Assembly: GCF_039534085.1 (NCBI RefSeq)
Contig: NZ_BAAAUT010000006.1
Coordinates: forward strand, 121,721-185,720
DNA length: 64,000 bases
Direction of reading: 5' to 3'
Source: Planomonospora_B alba
Lineage (GTDB): Bacteria > Actinomycetota > Actinomycetes > Streptosporangiales > Streptosporangiaceae
How positions within the stretch are numbered: the stretch's first letter is position 1; each line of letters starts with the position of its first letter. Under the pieces are notes generated by a model. The model did no database searches and had not been told where the DNA came from. It saw only the letters and a list, made by a program, of their open reading frames with translations. Shown here in pieces: positions 8,310 to 17,185 of the stretch. A program made the position numbers and the translations under genes.

Positions 8310-9890
8310 TTGACCGAGTCCAACGGCGCCCTGCCCACCCCGGGGCACGTCCCGAGCAACGGCGCGGGTTCGACCACGGAATCCGGCGCACCCGCGGTCA
8401 GCGACCGCAACTCGCTGAGCGTGGGCAGCAACGGCCCGCTGCTCCTGCACGACGTGCGGCTCATCGAGACGCTCGCGCACTTCAACCGCGAGCGGGTGCC
8501 GGAGCGCAACCCGCACGCCAAGGGCGCCGGCGCGTTCGGCGTCTTCGAGACCACCGAGGACGTCTCCCGCTACACCAAGGCCGCCCTGTTCCAGAAGGGC
8601 GCCAGGACCGAGATGCTGGCCCGCTTCTCCACCGTGGCCGGCGAGCAGGGCTCGCCCGACACCTGGCGCGACGTGCGCGGCTTCGCGCTGAAGTTCTACA
8701 CCTCCGAGGGCAACTACGACATCGTCGGCAACAACACCCCGGTCTTCTTCCTGCGCGACCCCATGAAGTTCCCGCACTTCATCCGCTCCCAGAAGCGCAT
8801 GCCGGGCTCGGGCCTGCGGGACAACACCATGCAGTGGGACTTCTGGACGCTCAACCCCGAGTCGGCCCACCAGGTCACCTACGTCATGGGCGACCGCGGC
8901 CTGCCGAGGTCGTGGCGCCACATGAACGGGTACGGCTCGCACACCTACATGTGGATCAACGCCCAGGGCGAGAGGTTCTGGGTGAAGTACCACTTCATGA
9001 CCGACCAGGGCGTGCAGAACATGACCAACGACGAGGCCGACCGCCTCGCCGGGACCGACGCCGACTTCCACCGCCGCGACCTCCACGAGGCCATCGGGCG
9101 CGGGGAGTTCCCCAGCTGGACGCTGCACGTGCAGGTCATGCCGTACGAGGACGCCAAGACCTACCGGATCAACCCGTTCGACCTGACCAAGGTGTGGTCC
9201 CACAAGGACTACCCGCTCATCAAGGTCGGGACGATGACGCTGAACCGGAACCCGGAGAACTTCTTCGCCGAGATCGAGCAGGCCGCGTTCGCGCCGTCGA
9301 ACCTCGTGCCGGGCATCGGCGTCTCGCCCGACAAGATGCTGCTCGGCCGGGTCTTCGCCTACGCCGACGCCCAGCGCGCCCGCATCGGCACCAACTACTT
9401 CCAGCTGCCGGTGAACAAGCCGAAGACCGCGACCGCCAACTCCTACACCTTCGACGGGAACATGGCCTTCGAGCACTCCGGCACGGCCCCGGTCTACGCC
9501 CCGAACTCCTACGGGCGCGGCTGGGCCGACCAGAGCGGCCCGGTCGAGGACGGCTGGGAGAGCGACGGCGAGATGGTGCGCAGCGCCTACGCCCTCCACC
9601 CGGAGGACGACGACTTCTCGCAGGCCGGCGCGCTGGTCCGCGACGTGTTCGACGACGCCCAGCGCGAGCGGCTCGTCCGCACGGTCGCCGGCAGCCTCGC
9701 CGGCGGGGTCGTCGAGCCCGTCCTGTCCCGCGCCTTCCAGTACTGGAAGAACATCGACCGCGGCATCGGCGAGCGGATCGAGGCCGCCTACAAGGAGGCC
9801 ACGACCGACGACGTGCCCGGCGCCGCGCCCGACGCCCCGCAGCGTCCCGCCGAGGTGCTGGCGGACGGCGCCACGAACGCCGGCGCCTGA
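8310..9890 (+). CDS. katA: Monofunctional haem catalase
   Basis: Decomposes hydrogen peroxide to water and oxygen in the cytoplasm. The distal haem histidine is His69 (ERNPHAKGAG), the active-site asparagine lies in DIVGNNTPVFFLRDP near residue 141, and the proximal haem ligand is Tyr363 in RIGTNYFQLPVN. At 526 residues it belongs with the small-subunit catalases plus a variable C-terminal tail. The TTG at 8310 is chosen over the ATG at 8295 because the AAGGAGA (8298-8304) sits six bases before it and would be consumed by the upstream start. It stands alone with its own promoter and terminator. Peroxide induction is likely; no regulator gene is adjacent. Confidence 0.95.
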   Translation: MTESNGALPTPGHVPSNGAGSTTESGAPAVSDRNSLSVGSNGPLLLHDVRLIETLAHFNRERVPERNPHAKGAGAFGVFETTEDVSRYTKAALFQKGARTEMLARFSTVAGEQGSPDTWRDVRGFALKFYTSEGNYDIVGNNTPVFFLRDPMKFPHFIRSQKRMPGSGLRDNTMQWDFWTLNPESAHQVTYVMGDRGLPRSWRHMNGYGSHTYMWINAQGERFWVKYHFMTDQGVQNMTNDEADRLAGTDADFHRRDLHEAIGRGEFPSWTLHVQVMPYEDAKTYRINPFDLTKVWSHKDYPLIKVGTMTLNRNPENFFAEIEQAAFAPSNLVPGIGVSPDKMLLGRVFAYADAQRARIGTNYFQLPVNKPKTATANSYTFDGNMAFEHSGTAPVYAPNSYGRGWADQSGPVEDGWESDGEMVRSAYALHPEDDDFSQAGALVRDVFDDAQRERLVRTVAGSLAGGVVEPVLSRAFQYWKNIDRGIGERIEAAYKEATTDDVPGAAPDAPQRPAEVLADGATNAGA

Positions 9891-9930
9891 GCGCGCCCGG
9901 CCGCACGCCGCGGCGACCGGACCGCCTCCC

Positions 9931-9966
9931 CGGAACGCCCCGTCTCCCCCGAGACGGGGCGTTCCG
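9931..9966 (+). terminator. Terminator after catalase gene
   Basis: A 16-bp perfect stem (CGGAACGCCCCGTCTC, loop CCCC, and its complement) lies 40 bp after the catalase stop. It is stable enough to act as an intrinsic terminator despite the lack of a U-tract. Confidence 0.75.
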
Positions 9967-10111
9967 CCGTGCGGCGCCGGAGTCCCGTCCGCGCGGTGTG
10001 CGGCACCTGACGAAAGTCAGGGGCAGGCCCTGCCGATCGCCCGCTGTGCGCCCCCTTGCCCGGTCCCTACCGTTCTTCCCGGTCGGACGGAGAACCCGGG
10101 AGGGGAGCACG

Positions 10112-10343
10112 ATGAGGGCATGGAAGACCGCGGCGATCGCCGTGGCGGTCGGCGCGCTGCTGACGGCGGGCGCGGCGGCGGGGAGCGCCGCTCGCCACCG
10201 ACCCGGGCACCGAGATGGCCTACCACAACCCCAACTACACCGTCGCGGCCCGGCTGGTCGAGACGGTCACCGCCACCACACCGAAGACGTTCATCTCGGA
10301 CACCTCGCGCATGACCGGGAGCGGTGTGGCGCTCGGCCCCTGA
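10112..10343 (+). pseudogene. Orphan signal-peptide gene, frame broken
   Basis: A strong ribosome site (GGGAGGGGAG) precedes an ATG whose first 26 codons encode a typical Sec signal peptide (MRAWKTAAIAVAV... ending AGAAAGSA). After about 10190 this frame becomes His/Arg-rich and non-protein-like. A different frame (+1) gives a short continuation, TDPGTEMAYHNPNYT..., ending at the TGA at 10341-10343. That continuation is largely antisense to an SDR remnant, so it may not be real. The object is best read as a secreted-protein gene truncated by a rearrangement or a one-base indel. Confidence 0.4.
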
Positions 10344-10530
10344 GGATCCGCCCGGTGCGCGATCCCGGCATCGCCGACCAGCACGTCCAGCCACCCGTAC
10401 ACGTTCCCGATCCACTCCGCCGCGGCCTCGATGCCGCGCTGGTCGGTGACGTCCAAGCGCACGTGGCGGACGTCGGCGTCCTGCCCGGTCAGTCTGCCGA
10501 CGGCTCGCGCGGGGCGTACACCGCGCGCCC
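10235..10530 (-). pseudogene. Short-chain dehydrogenase remnant
   Basis: On the minus strand, codons from about 10530 down to 10265 read as the N-terminal half of a short-chain dehydrogenase: DVRHVRLDVTDQ, then WLDVLVGDAGIA where NNAGIA is expected, then EMNVFGVVAVT. After this the frame stops at 10235, so the YxxxK catalytic segment is missing. The glycine-rich cofactor loop is also not recognisable upstream and no start is evident. Both ends are missing and the NNAG motif is altered to VGDAG, so this is a decayed fragment. Confidence 0.6.
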
Positions 10531-10582
10531 CTTCCAAGCCGGGCGCAAGAGGCCGCCAAGACCGGTCGGGAGGATGGGGCGT

Positions 10583-11020
10583 ATGACGAAAGTCGACGTG
10601 TACGCCGCTTCGACCGGCACCCCCGCAGCCGTCTGGGCGCACCTGGCCGACGTGCGCTGCTGGCCGCGGTGGAGTCCCTTCGACTCCGCCTCGCTCGACG
10701 TGCCGGGCACGGGTTCCGAGAACGGCGTGGGCGCGGTCCGCCGCTACCGCCTCGGAGCCCGCACGACGATCGAGCGTGTGGTGCTCTTCGAGCCCCCGGT
10801 ACGGCTGGCCTACGAGCTGGTCAGCGGGATCCAGGCGCGTGACTACCGCGCGACCGTCACGCTCACCGCGTCCGGAGGCGGGACGGGGATCCACTGGCAT
10901 GCGGCCTTCCATCCCGTCTGGCCGGGCTCGGGAGTCGTCACGGCCCTCGTCCTGCGCCGTTTCATCACGCGCGTCGCCCGCGGCCTGGCCGCCCACGCGG
11001 CCACCTGCTCCGGGTGCTAG
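10583..11020 (+). CDS. SRPBCC-fold protein (polyketide cyclase/dehydrase-like)
   Basis: A 145-residue protein of the START/Bet v1-like SRPBCC superfamily: an N-terminal strand (KVDVYAASTGTPAAVWAHLADV), the CWPRWSPFDSASLD region, and a long C-terminal helix (VTALVLRRFITRVARGLAAHA). Such proteins bind hydrophobic ligands in a helix-grip cavity; the substrate here is unknown. GGGAGG at 10568-10573 supports the ATG at 10583. It precedes the FAD oxidoreductase gene by 60 bp on the same strand, so the two may be co-transcribed. Confidence 0.8.
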   Translation: MTKVDVYAASTGTPAAVWAHLADVRCWPRWSPFDSASLDVPGTGSENGVGAVRRYRLGARTTIERVVLFEPPVRLAYELVSGIQARDYRATVTLTASGGGTGIHWHAAFHPVWPGSGVVTALVLRRFITRVARGLAAHAATCSGC

Positions 11021-11080
11021 AGGGCGCCTGATCCCCGGATCCCGCCCGGAGGTGACTCCACAACCCGAAAGGAGCATGCG

Positions 11081-12187
11081 ATGACGCACCACATCGTGGT
11101 CATCGGCGCCGGATACGCGGGCCTCACCGCGGCCAACCGGCTGGCCCGCCGCCTCTCCCCCGGCCAGGCGCAGGTAACCCTGGTCAACGCCGCCGGAACC
11201 TTCCTGGAACGGGTCCGGCTGCACCAGGTGGCAGCCGGACAGGCGGTACCGGAGCCCGCCGTGACCGACCTGGCACGCGGGGCGCGGTTCGTCCGGGGAC
11301 GCGTGGAGAGCATCACGGCCGACCGCCGCGAACTGCGCCTCGGCTCCACGACGATGCGCTACGACACCCTGGTGTACGCAGCGGGCAGCGTCGCGGACCT
11401 GGAGGGGGCACCCGGCGTCGCCGAGCACGCCCTCACGGTCTCCGGAACCGGCGACACCACCCGCCTCCGTGACAGGGTCGCGCGGATCCCGGCCGGCGGC
11501 GTGCTCACCGTGGTGGGCGCGGGACCGACCGGCATCGAGGTCGCCGCCGAGCTGGCCGAGAGCCACCGGAGGCTGAGGGTGCGCCTGCTGGCGGCCGAGG
11601 ATCCGGGCGGCCGGTGGTCGCCCGCCGCCCGCGCGCATCTGCGGCGGGCCTTCGACCGGCTCGGCGTCGAGGTGATGACCGGAGCGAAGGTGGTCAGAGT
11701 GGACGCCTCCGGTGCCCGGCTCGCCGACGGCCGGTCCGTCGGCTCCGACGCGGTGGTGTGGGCGGCCGGGTTCCGGGCACCCGCCCTGGCCCGTGAGGCC
11801 GGGTTGGCCGTCGACGGCCACGACCGCGTCCTGGTGGACCGGACGGCACGCTCGATCTCCCACCCGGACGTCTACGCCGTCGGCGACGCGGCGGCTGTGC
11901 GGGCATCGAGCGGTCAGGAGCTGCGCATGGCCTGCGCGACCGCGCTGCCCGCCGGGCGCCAGGCGGCCGACGCGATCGCCGACCGCATCAACGGCCGCGA
12001 ACCGGGGCCGCTGCGGTTCCGCTACGTGGTCCAGTGCGTGAGCCTGGGACGGCGGGACGGCCTCATCCAGTTCGTGCATGCCGACGACCGGCCGCGCGCG
12101 ATGACCCTCACCGGCCGGTCGGCGGCACTGGTCAAGGAGCTCGTGGTCCGCAACGCCCTCCGGTCCGCCCAGCGGGGCGGCGGATGA
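11081..12187 (+). CDS. FAD-dependent pyridine nucleotide oxidoreductase (NDH-2-like)
   Basis: A 368-residue flavoprotein with an N-terminal FAD-binding GxGxxG (VVIGAGYAGLTAANRLA), an NAD(P)H-binding GxGxxG near residue 145 (VVGAGPTGIEVAAELAE), and the C-terminal FAD motif SHPDVYAVGDAAA. There is no redox-active CxxC, so it resembles type II NADH dehydrogenase or ferredoxin reductase rather than thioredoxin reductase. AAAGGAG precedes the ATG. In other actinomycetes similar enzymes often sit beside an ECF sigma factor gene; none is found here. Electron acceptor unknown. Confidence 0.88.
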   Translation: MTHHIVVIGAGYAGLTAANRLARRLSPGQAQVTLVNAAGTFLERVRLHQVAAGQAVPEPAVTDLARGARFVRGRVESITADRRELRLGSTTMRYDTLVYAAGSVADLEGAPGVAEHALTVSGTGDTTRLRDRVARIPAGGVLTVVGAGPTGIEVAAELAESHRRLRVRLLAAEDPGGRWSPAARAHLRRAFDRLGVEVMTGAKVVRVDASGARLADGRSVGSDAVVWAAGFRAPALAREAGLAVDGHDRVLVDRTARSISHPDVYAVGDAAAVRASSGQELRMACATALPAGRQAADAIADRINGREPGPLRFRYVVQCVSLGRRDGLIQFVHADDRPRAMTLTGRSAALVKELVVRNALRSAQRGGG

Positions 12188-12323
12188 GCCTTCCGTCGGC
12201 ACCGGGCGGGCCCTGGGGGCCGGGGGCGGCGCACCACCCGGCACCAGGCGGGCCCGGCACCCGACGACGGCGCGCCGCCCGGCGCCGGAAGGGTCCGGGG
12301 GCCGGGGAACGGCCCGTCATCCG

Positions 12324-13031
12324 TCACCGGCGCCAGCCGCCGTCCACGGTCAGGTCCACCGCGTTGACGGCGGGGTTCTCCAGGAGGAAGACCGAGGCCC
12401 CCACCACATCGGCCGTGGTCGGGATCCGCCCGGTGAGCGTGCGCTGCGCCACGGCCTCCAGCAGTGCCTCCCCGCCCGCCCAGTACGGCGTGTCCGCCAC
12501 CACGCCGGGGTGGATCGCGTTGACCCGTACCGGCGCCAGCTCAGCGGCCAGCGTGGCCACCATGCCGGTGATCCCGCCGTTGACGATCGACACCGTCGTG
12601 GAGCCCGGATAGGGCCGCTCCCGCGCGGCCCCGCCGAACAGCAGGACCGCGGCGTCCTTCGCCAGCCGCGGAGCCAGCGCGTGCACCACCTGGGTGTAGC
12701 CGACCAGCTTCAGCGTGGTCAAGTAGAGGGCACGCTCGTGGTCGTAGCCGGCCACGGTGTTGCGGTCGCGGTCCACGGCCACCAGGGCCAGCCGGTCCAC
12801 CTGCCCCACCTCGGCCAGCGCGGCGACCGCGGCCTCGGGCTCGGCCAGGTCGAGGGCGATGCCACGGGCCGCACCGCCGGTGTCGCAGCAGGCGTTGACG
12901 TCGGCGGCGGCCTGCGCGGCACGACCGGCGTCACGGCTGGTCAGCACCACGTCCCGGCCCCGCCGCACGTAATGCCTCGCCAGTTCGAGCCCGACCCCGC
13001 TGCTTCCTCCCACGACCACCACGTCAGGCAT
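12324..13031 (-). CDS. SDR-family oxidoreductase
   Basis: A 235-residue short-chain dehydrogenase. The cofactor loop is VVGGSSGVGLELA (TGxxxGxG variant starting GGSSGVG), followed by the acidic LDLAEPEAA strand. The usual NNAG is replaced by ALVAVDRDRN and the catalytic Tyr-xxx-Lys is not obvious: the STTVSIVNGGITG segment lies where YxxxK should be. The C-terminal VRVNAIHPGVVADTPYW and NAVDLTVDGGW are typical. It is therefore an atypical SDR that may bind NAD(P) without classical catalysis. The ATG at 13029-13031 has GAAAGGA upstream. Three 11-bp-spaced direct repeats about 115 bp upstream suggest control by the adjacent SARP regulator. Confidence 0.85.
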   Translation of the reverse strand: MPDVVVVGGSSGVGLELARHYVRRGRDVVLTSRDAGRAAQAAADVNACCDTGGAARGIALDLAEPEAAVAALAEVGQVDRLALVAVDRDRNTVAGYDHERALYLTTLKLVGYTQVVHALAPRLAKDAAVLLFGGAARERPYPGSTTVSIVNGGITGMVATLAAELAPVRVNAIHPGVVADTPYWAGGEALLEAVAQRTLTGRIPTTADVVGASVFLLENPAVNAVDLTVDGGWRR

Positions 13032-13145
13032 GTCGATCGTCCTTTCGCTTCCCACGTCCCCGCCGGCGACGGGACACCGCCGAAGGCGCCACGCCCTCCG
13101 GCGTCCCGCCCGGCTCCCGTCGGCGCACGACACTACGGACACGGA

Positions 13146-13178
13146 CTTGACCGGCTCTTGGGCCGCTCCTGACGCCAC
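13146..13178. promoter_or_regulatory. Three 11-bp direct repeats, SARP-type binding site
   Basis: Consecutive 11-mers CTTGACCGGCT, CTTGGGCCGCT and CCTGACGCCAC start at 13146, 13157 and 13168. Heptameric direct repeats with one-helical-turn spacing are the known operator format of SARP regulators. The site lies between the SDR gene and the SARP gene, both on the minus strand, about 115 bp upstream of the SDR start. The central 11-mer recurs exactly at 17038. Confidence 0.6.
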
Positions 13179-13299
13179 CGGTCCGCGCAGGACGGGGCCG
13201 GGGAAGGCCCACCGGCCCGCACACGGCACGGCGGTCAGTGACCGCCGGACCCGCGGCGCCCTCCGAAACGATCCGGGAAGTCCGCCCGACGCCGATGCC

Positions 13300-16200
13300 C
13301 TACCGGCGGGCACCGGCATCCGGCTGCCCGCCGATGCCCGCGATCTCCGCTGTGATGATCTCCGCGAGGGCGTCGGCGCCCATCTCGCGTGCCACGCCCA
13401 GGGCGTGCTCGGCGTGGCGCAGGGCCGCCTCCTCATCACCGAGAGCACGAGCCAGCAGCGCCAGCGACCGGCTGACCGGCCACATCAGCAGAGACATGCC
13501 GGCCATGGCCATCCGATCCGCGTACGGCAGCGCCTGCGCGTACAGTTCGGCGCAGGCCTCACGGTCACCGAGCCGGGCCCAGACCTCGATCCGCAACACG
13601 AGCCAGTACGGCCGCACGAACGTATCCGGGATGGGCGGCTGCTCCTTCCACCGGCCCACCACCTGCCTGGCCTCGTCCAGACGACCGGCCACGACCAGGC
13701 GGGCGGCGAACCCTTCCCTGGTGATGTAGTCGAGGTTCTCGTTCGAGATCTCGGTGGGCCGGGCCGGGGGCCACGGATCCATGCTTCCCCGCCGGGCGTG
13801 CATGAGGGCCACTTGATACGTGCCGCCCGCGGTGAGGGCGGGCTCCCCCCACATGGAGGTGGCACGGTGCTCGGCCGCGGTGGCGGCGAGCAGTGCCTCG
13901 GCCGCCGCCAGGTCACCGGAGTTGACGACGACGCCCAGCCGCAGCCAGCCCAGCATGATCCGCAGGTACGGCAGGTGGAAGCGTCCCACCAGTTCCTGCG
14001 CCTCGGCCAGCGCGGCCAGGCCCTCTGCCGCCCGGCACAGCTCCAGCAGCGTCCCGCCCTGGCAGGTGAGCCCGATCGCGAGCAGTTCGTCGTCACCGGC
14101 CTCCTTGCCGAGGCGGACCATCCGCCGGCTGGTCTCCAGCCTCTGGTGCGCGGTGTCCGGGCCCAGCAGAGCGGTGAAACGGGCGAAGAGCACCCAGCCC
14201 AGCAGCGTGGCGTCGTTCTCCGCGCCGGCCAGCCGTACCGCCTCGGCGCTCCAGCGTTCCCGCTCCGCGGGGTCCGACCGGGGACCGTGGTACGTCTGCA
14301 CGGCCAGGCACGCCAGCACCCGGGCCAGGCCCGCGGGTTCCAGTCCTTCGTCCGCGGCCAGCCGCAGGAGGTCGGCGACGAGCTCGGCGTCGTAGTCACC
14401 GTAGATCTTCCACGGCTGGAGGATGCGTCCCCCGTACCCCGTCGCGGCGGCCACCCAGCGGCGCCGGTCGCCCGCCTCTTTGGCCAGCCGCCGGATCCGC
14501 TGCAGCTCGGCGCGCTGTCCCTGCGCGTCCCCGGCCCCCAGGCGGGCCTCGGCGAGCGCGAACAGCAGGTCCATCCGCTGGGCCGGGCTCAGCTCCGGGT
14601 CCGCCTCGGCGACCTCGACCGCACGCTCCAGCAGATCCGCCGCCGCGTCGTAGGCACGCAGACGGGTGGCCTCCTCCGCGGCCCGCCACGCCGCCCGCCA
14701 GGCGCGTGCGACGTGCCCGGCGGGAACGGCGAGCAGCCAGTGGTGGGCGGCGGCGGCGAGCCGATCCCGGGCGGCGCCGCCGGTCCTGGCCTCGACGGCC
14801 TGGGCGATCGCGGCGTGCAGGCGGGCCCGGCGCGGCACCGGCACCACCTCGGTCAGCGCCTCCTGCACCAGCGCGTGCACGAACCGGAACCGGCCGGGCC
14901 GGCCTTCGGCGATCAGTGAGGCCTCCGCGGCGGGCTCCAGCCGGTCCAGTGCGACCTCCAGCGGCAGCTCGGCGGCCTCGGCGACGATCGCCACGTCGAA
15001 TTCCCGGCCGGCCACCGCCGCCACGCGCAGCAGTTCACCGGTCGGTTCCGGCAGACGGCCCACCCGGCCGATGACGACGTCCCGCACCCCGAGCGGGAGC
15101 GCCCCTCCGCCCATGGAGTCCGCGGTCAGGTAACGGACCAGCTCGGTGACGAAGAAGGGGTTGCCGTCGGTCCGGTCGCGCAGCGCCCGGAGCTCCTCAC
15201 CGGTGATGCCGTCCGGTGCGAGCTCGGCGACCTCCGCCGCGGACAGACCGGTCAGGGACAGCCGGAGCGCCTGGCGGCGCGAGAGCGTCTCGATCGTGTC
15301 GGCGAGCGCCCCCGTGGCCGGCGGCCAGTCGCGGGCCGTGCCCACCACGGCCAGCGGGCCCTCGGTGAGGGTCTCGGTGAGATAGCTCAGCAGGCGCAAC
15401 GACGAGCGGTCGGCCCAATGCAGGTCGTCCAGCACCACGAGTACGGGACGCCCGCCCGCGGCGGTGCGCAGCACGCGTGCGGCGGCCTCATAGGTGCGGA
15501 ACCGCGCCCCTTCGGGCTCGGCCCACGCGGCGGAGCCCACTCCCGGCAGATCGTCCCGCACCTCGGCCGGGAGCGGGGGCAGCGTGTCGGTGAGCCGCTC
15601 CAGCACCGTCACCCACGGCCAGAACGCCGGCGCCCCCTCCGTCGCGGCGCACCGGCCGACCGCCACCGTGAAGCCGCGCTCCCGCGCACGGCCGACCACC
15701 TCCTCGGTCAGCCGGGTCTTGCCGATCCCCGGCTCACCGGTGATGAGGGCGAATCCCGGCCGGCCCGCCGCTACCGACTCCAGCAGGGCGTCCAGGGCGT
15801 CCAGTTCCTCTCTGCGCCCCACGAGCCCGCGCGCCGCCGCCCCGCCTCCGGTGCCTTCCCGGCCGGCTTCCCCCGAGGGCACCGGGCCGGCCTGCCGGGT
15901 GTCGCCTGCCGCCGGCACCGTGCCCGCTTCTCCGGGACCGTCGTCCGCCGCGCGGAGGCGCTGAACGGCACCGACCGGCGCCGGCGGGGCCGTCTCCGGG
16001 CGGTTCAGACGGAGCCGCGGGGCCTGGGCGAGGATGTCACGTTCCAGCGCGCGCAGTTCCTCACCCGGATCGATGCCGAGTTCCTCGGCGAGGATCCTCC
16101 GTACCGTGCGGAGCGCCTCCAGTGCCTCTCCCTGCCGGCCGCTCTGGTAGAGCGCGAGCGCCCGCAGCTCCCACATCCGCTCCCGCAGGGGATGCTCATG

Positions 16201-16764
16201 CGTCAACGCCTCCAGCTCCCCCAGCACCTCACCGGCGCGCCGCTGCCGGATGACGGCCTCGACCCGCAGCTCCCGGGCCCGCGCGGCCGCCTCCGTCAGC
16301 CGCGCCCTGGCCGCCGCGGCGTACTCCTGATCTTCCAGGTCGGCGTACGGCCGACCGCGCCACAGGGCCAGGGCCTCGGTCGCCAGCCGCTCCACGGCGG
16401 CGGGCTCCTGGGCCCGGCCGGCCTCCTCCACCAGCCGGAGGAACCGCGTCGCGTCCACCCGCTCCCGGTCGACGACCAGCGTGTACCCCACCGGGCCGAA
16501 GGTCAGCAACCGGCTCGGTGCACGGGGCGGCCGGTCCGGCTCCAGCATCCGGCGCAGGTGGAATATGTAGGCGTGCAGGGAGGAGAGCGCGTCGGGTGAC
16601 GCGTCGTCGCCCCAGATCCGCTGGATCAAGGTGGACGGCGCCACCGGCCGTCCTTCCGCCAGCAGCAGGACGCTCAGGAGCATCCGCAGCTTGAGCGAGC
16701 CGATATGGCACGGGCGGCCGTCGTCACCGACGATCTCCAATGGGCCCAGCACGCGGACGTCCAC
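13300..16764 (-). CDS. AfsR/SARP-type regulator with AAA ATPase and TPR domains
   Basis: A 1154-residue cytoplasmic activator. The N-terminus has an OmpR-type winged helix (VRVLGPLEIVGDDGRP... LRMLLSVLLL) followed by a bacterial transcriptional activation domain (ARTRFLRLVEEA... LGIDPGEELRALERDIL, to about residue 250). A P-loop ATPase follows: Walker A GEPGIGKTR near residue 343 and Walker B VLVVLDDLHWAD near 445. The C-terminal half is helical TPR-like repeats. Such proteins switch on secondary metabolism or stress genes after ATP-dependent activation. It has no C-terminal LuxR helix-turn-helix. Neighbours are an SDR gene downstream and a divergent hemerythrin-like gene; both upstream regions carry 11-bp-spaced direct repeats. 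Confidence 0.92.
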   Translation of the reverse strand: MDVRVLGPLEIVGDDGRPCHIGSLKLRMLLSVLLLAEGRPVAPSTLIQRIWGDDASPDALSSLHAYIFHLRRMLEPDRPPRAPSRLLTFGPVGYTLVVDRERVDATRFLRLVEEAGRAQEPAAVERLATEALALWRGRPYADLEDQEYAAAARARLTEAAARARELRVEAVIRQRRAGEVLGELEALTHEHPLRERMWELRALALYQSGRQGEALEALRTVRRILAEELGIDPGEELRALERDILAQAPRLRLNRPETAPPAPVGAVQRLRAADDGPGEAGTVPAAGDTRQAGPVPSGEAGREGTGGGAAARGLVGRREELDALDALLESVAAGRPGFALITGEPGIGKTRLTEEVVGRARERGFTVAVGRCAATEGAPAFWPWVTVLERLTDTLPPLPAEVRDDLPGVGSAAWAEPEGARFRTYEAAARVLRTAAGGRPVLVVLDDLHWADRSSLRLLSYLTETLTEGPLAVVGTARDWPPATGALADTIETLSRRQALRLSLTGLSAAEVAELAPDGITGEELRALRDRTDGNPFFVTELVRYLTADSMGGGALPLGVRDVVIGRVGRLPEPTGELLRVAAVAGREFDVAIVAEAAELPLEVALDRLEPAAEASLIAEGRPGRFRFVHALVQEALTEVVPVPRRARLHAAIAQAVEARTGGAARDRLAAAAHHWLLAVPAGHVARAWRAAWRAAEEATRLRAYDAAADLLERAVEVAEADPELSPAQRMDLLFALAEARLGAGDAQGQRAELQRIRRLAKEAGDRRRWVAAATGYGGRILQPWKIYGDYDAELVADLLRLAADEGLEPAGLARVLACLAVQTYHGPRSDPAERERWSAEAVRLAGAENDATLLGWVLFARFTALLGPDTAHQRLETSRRMVRLGKEAGDDELLAIGLTCQGGTLLELCRAAEGLAALAEAQELVGRFHLPYLRIMLGWLRLGVVVNSGDLAAAEALLAATAAEHRATSMWGEPALTAGGTYQVALMHARRGSMDPWPPARPTEISNENLDYITREGFAARLVVAGRLDEARQVVGRWKEQPPIPDTFVRPYWLVLRIEVWARLGDREACAELYAQALPYADRMAMAGMSLLMWPVSRSLALLARALGDEEAALRHAEHALGVAREMGADALAEIITAEIAGIGGQPDAGARR

Positions 16765-17037
16765 CGGCCACTCTCCAGCTCACTCGTCACGCCCCTCCTC
16801 GTGGCCGGGGGGACGCCACCCGCGTCCTCGGCCTCTGGCGCGACCGGACATTGAACCAGGTCCAAGCTCGCATGATTTTACGGTAGAAGGCCGATCGCCC
16901 TGCAATCTTGACTTCAGCGAGATCTCCCTGTCGCGGTCGCCGCAGACCCCTCACCTGGCCGCCTTCCCCGGGACCGGCCCCTGCGTCCGCGACGGCGGGC
17001 GGACGCCCGCGCGGACGACCCCACATGCCGACCACGG

Positions 17038-17059
17038 CTTGGGCCGCTCTTGGACGAGA
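17038..17059. promoter_or_regulatory. Two 11-bp direct repeats, SARP-type site (forward)
   Basis: CTTGGGCCGCT (17038-17048) is followed directly by CTTGGACGAGA (17049-17059). The first 11-mer is identical to the one at 13157-13167 near the SDR gene. The site lies 127-148 bp upstream of the hemerythrin-like gene and about 275 bp upstream of the divergent SARP gene. The 421-bp divergent region contains no gene I can support. Confidence 0.55.
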
Positions 17060-17107
17060 TCGCCCGTCCTCGACCGGGGCCCGGAGCGCGAGGCGGCGGA
17101 GGCGAGG

Positions 17108-17129
17108 CGGCCTTCAAGAACCGCCCAAG
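17108..17129. promoter_or_regulatory. Two 11-bp direct repeats, SARP-type site (reverse)
   Basis: Read on the minus strand this is CTTGGGCGGTT followed by CTTGAAGGCCG with 11-bp spacing (CTTG starts at 17129 and 17118). It is a near copy of the 17038 and 13157 elements in the opposite orientation, 57-78 bp before the hemerythrin-like gene. Confidence 0.5.
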
Positions 17130-17185
17130 ACCCGCGCGACACGATGGCGCCGCCTGACGAACCGACCGGCAAAGAGGAGACGACG

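Noticed and set aside
8165..11020. A 951-codon plus-strand frame spanning catalase and beyond
   Set aside because: Its first two thirds are a shifted frame of catalase. Only the C-terminal 145 codons (from 10583) read as a real SRPBCC protein.
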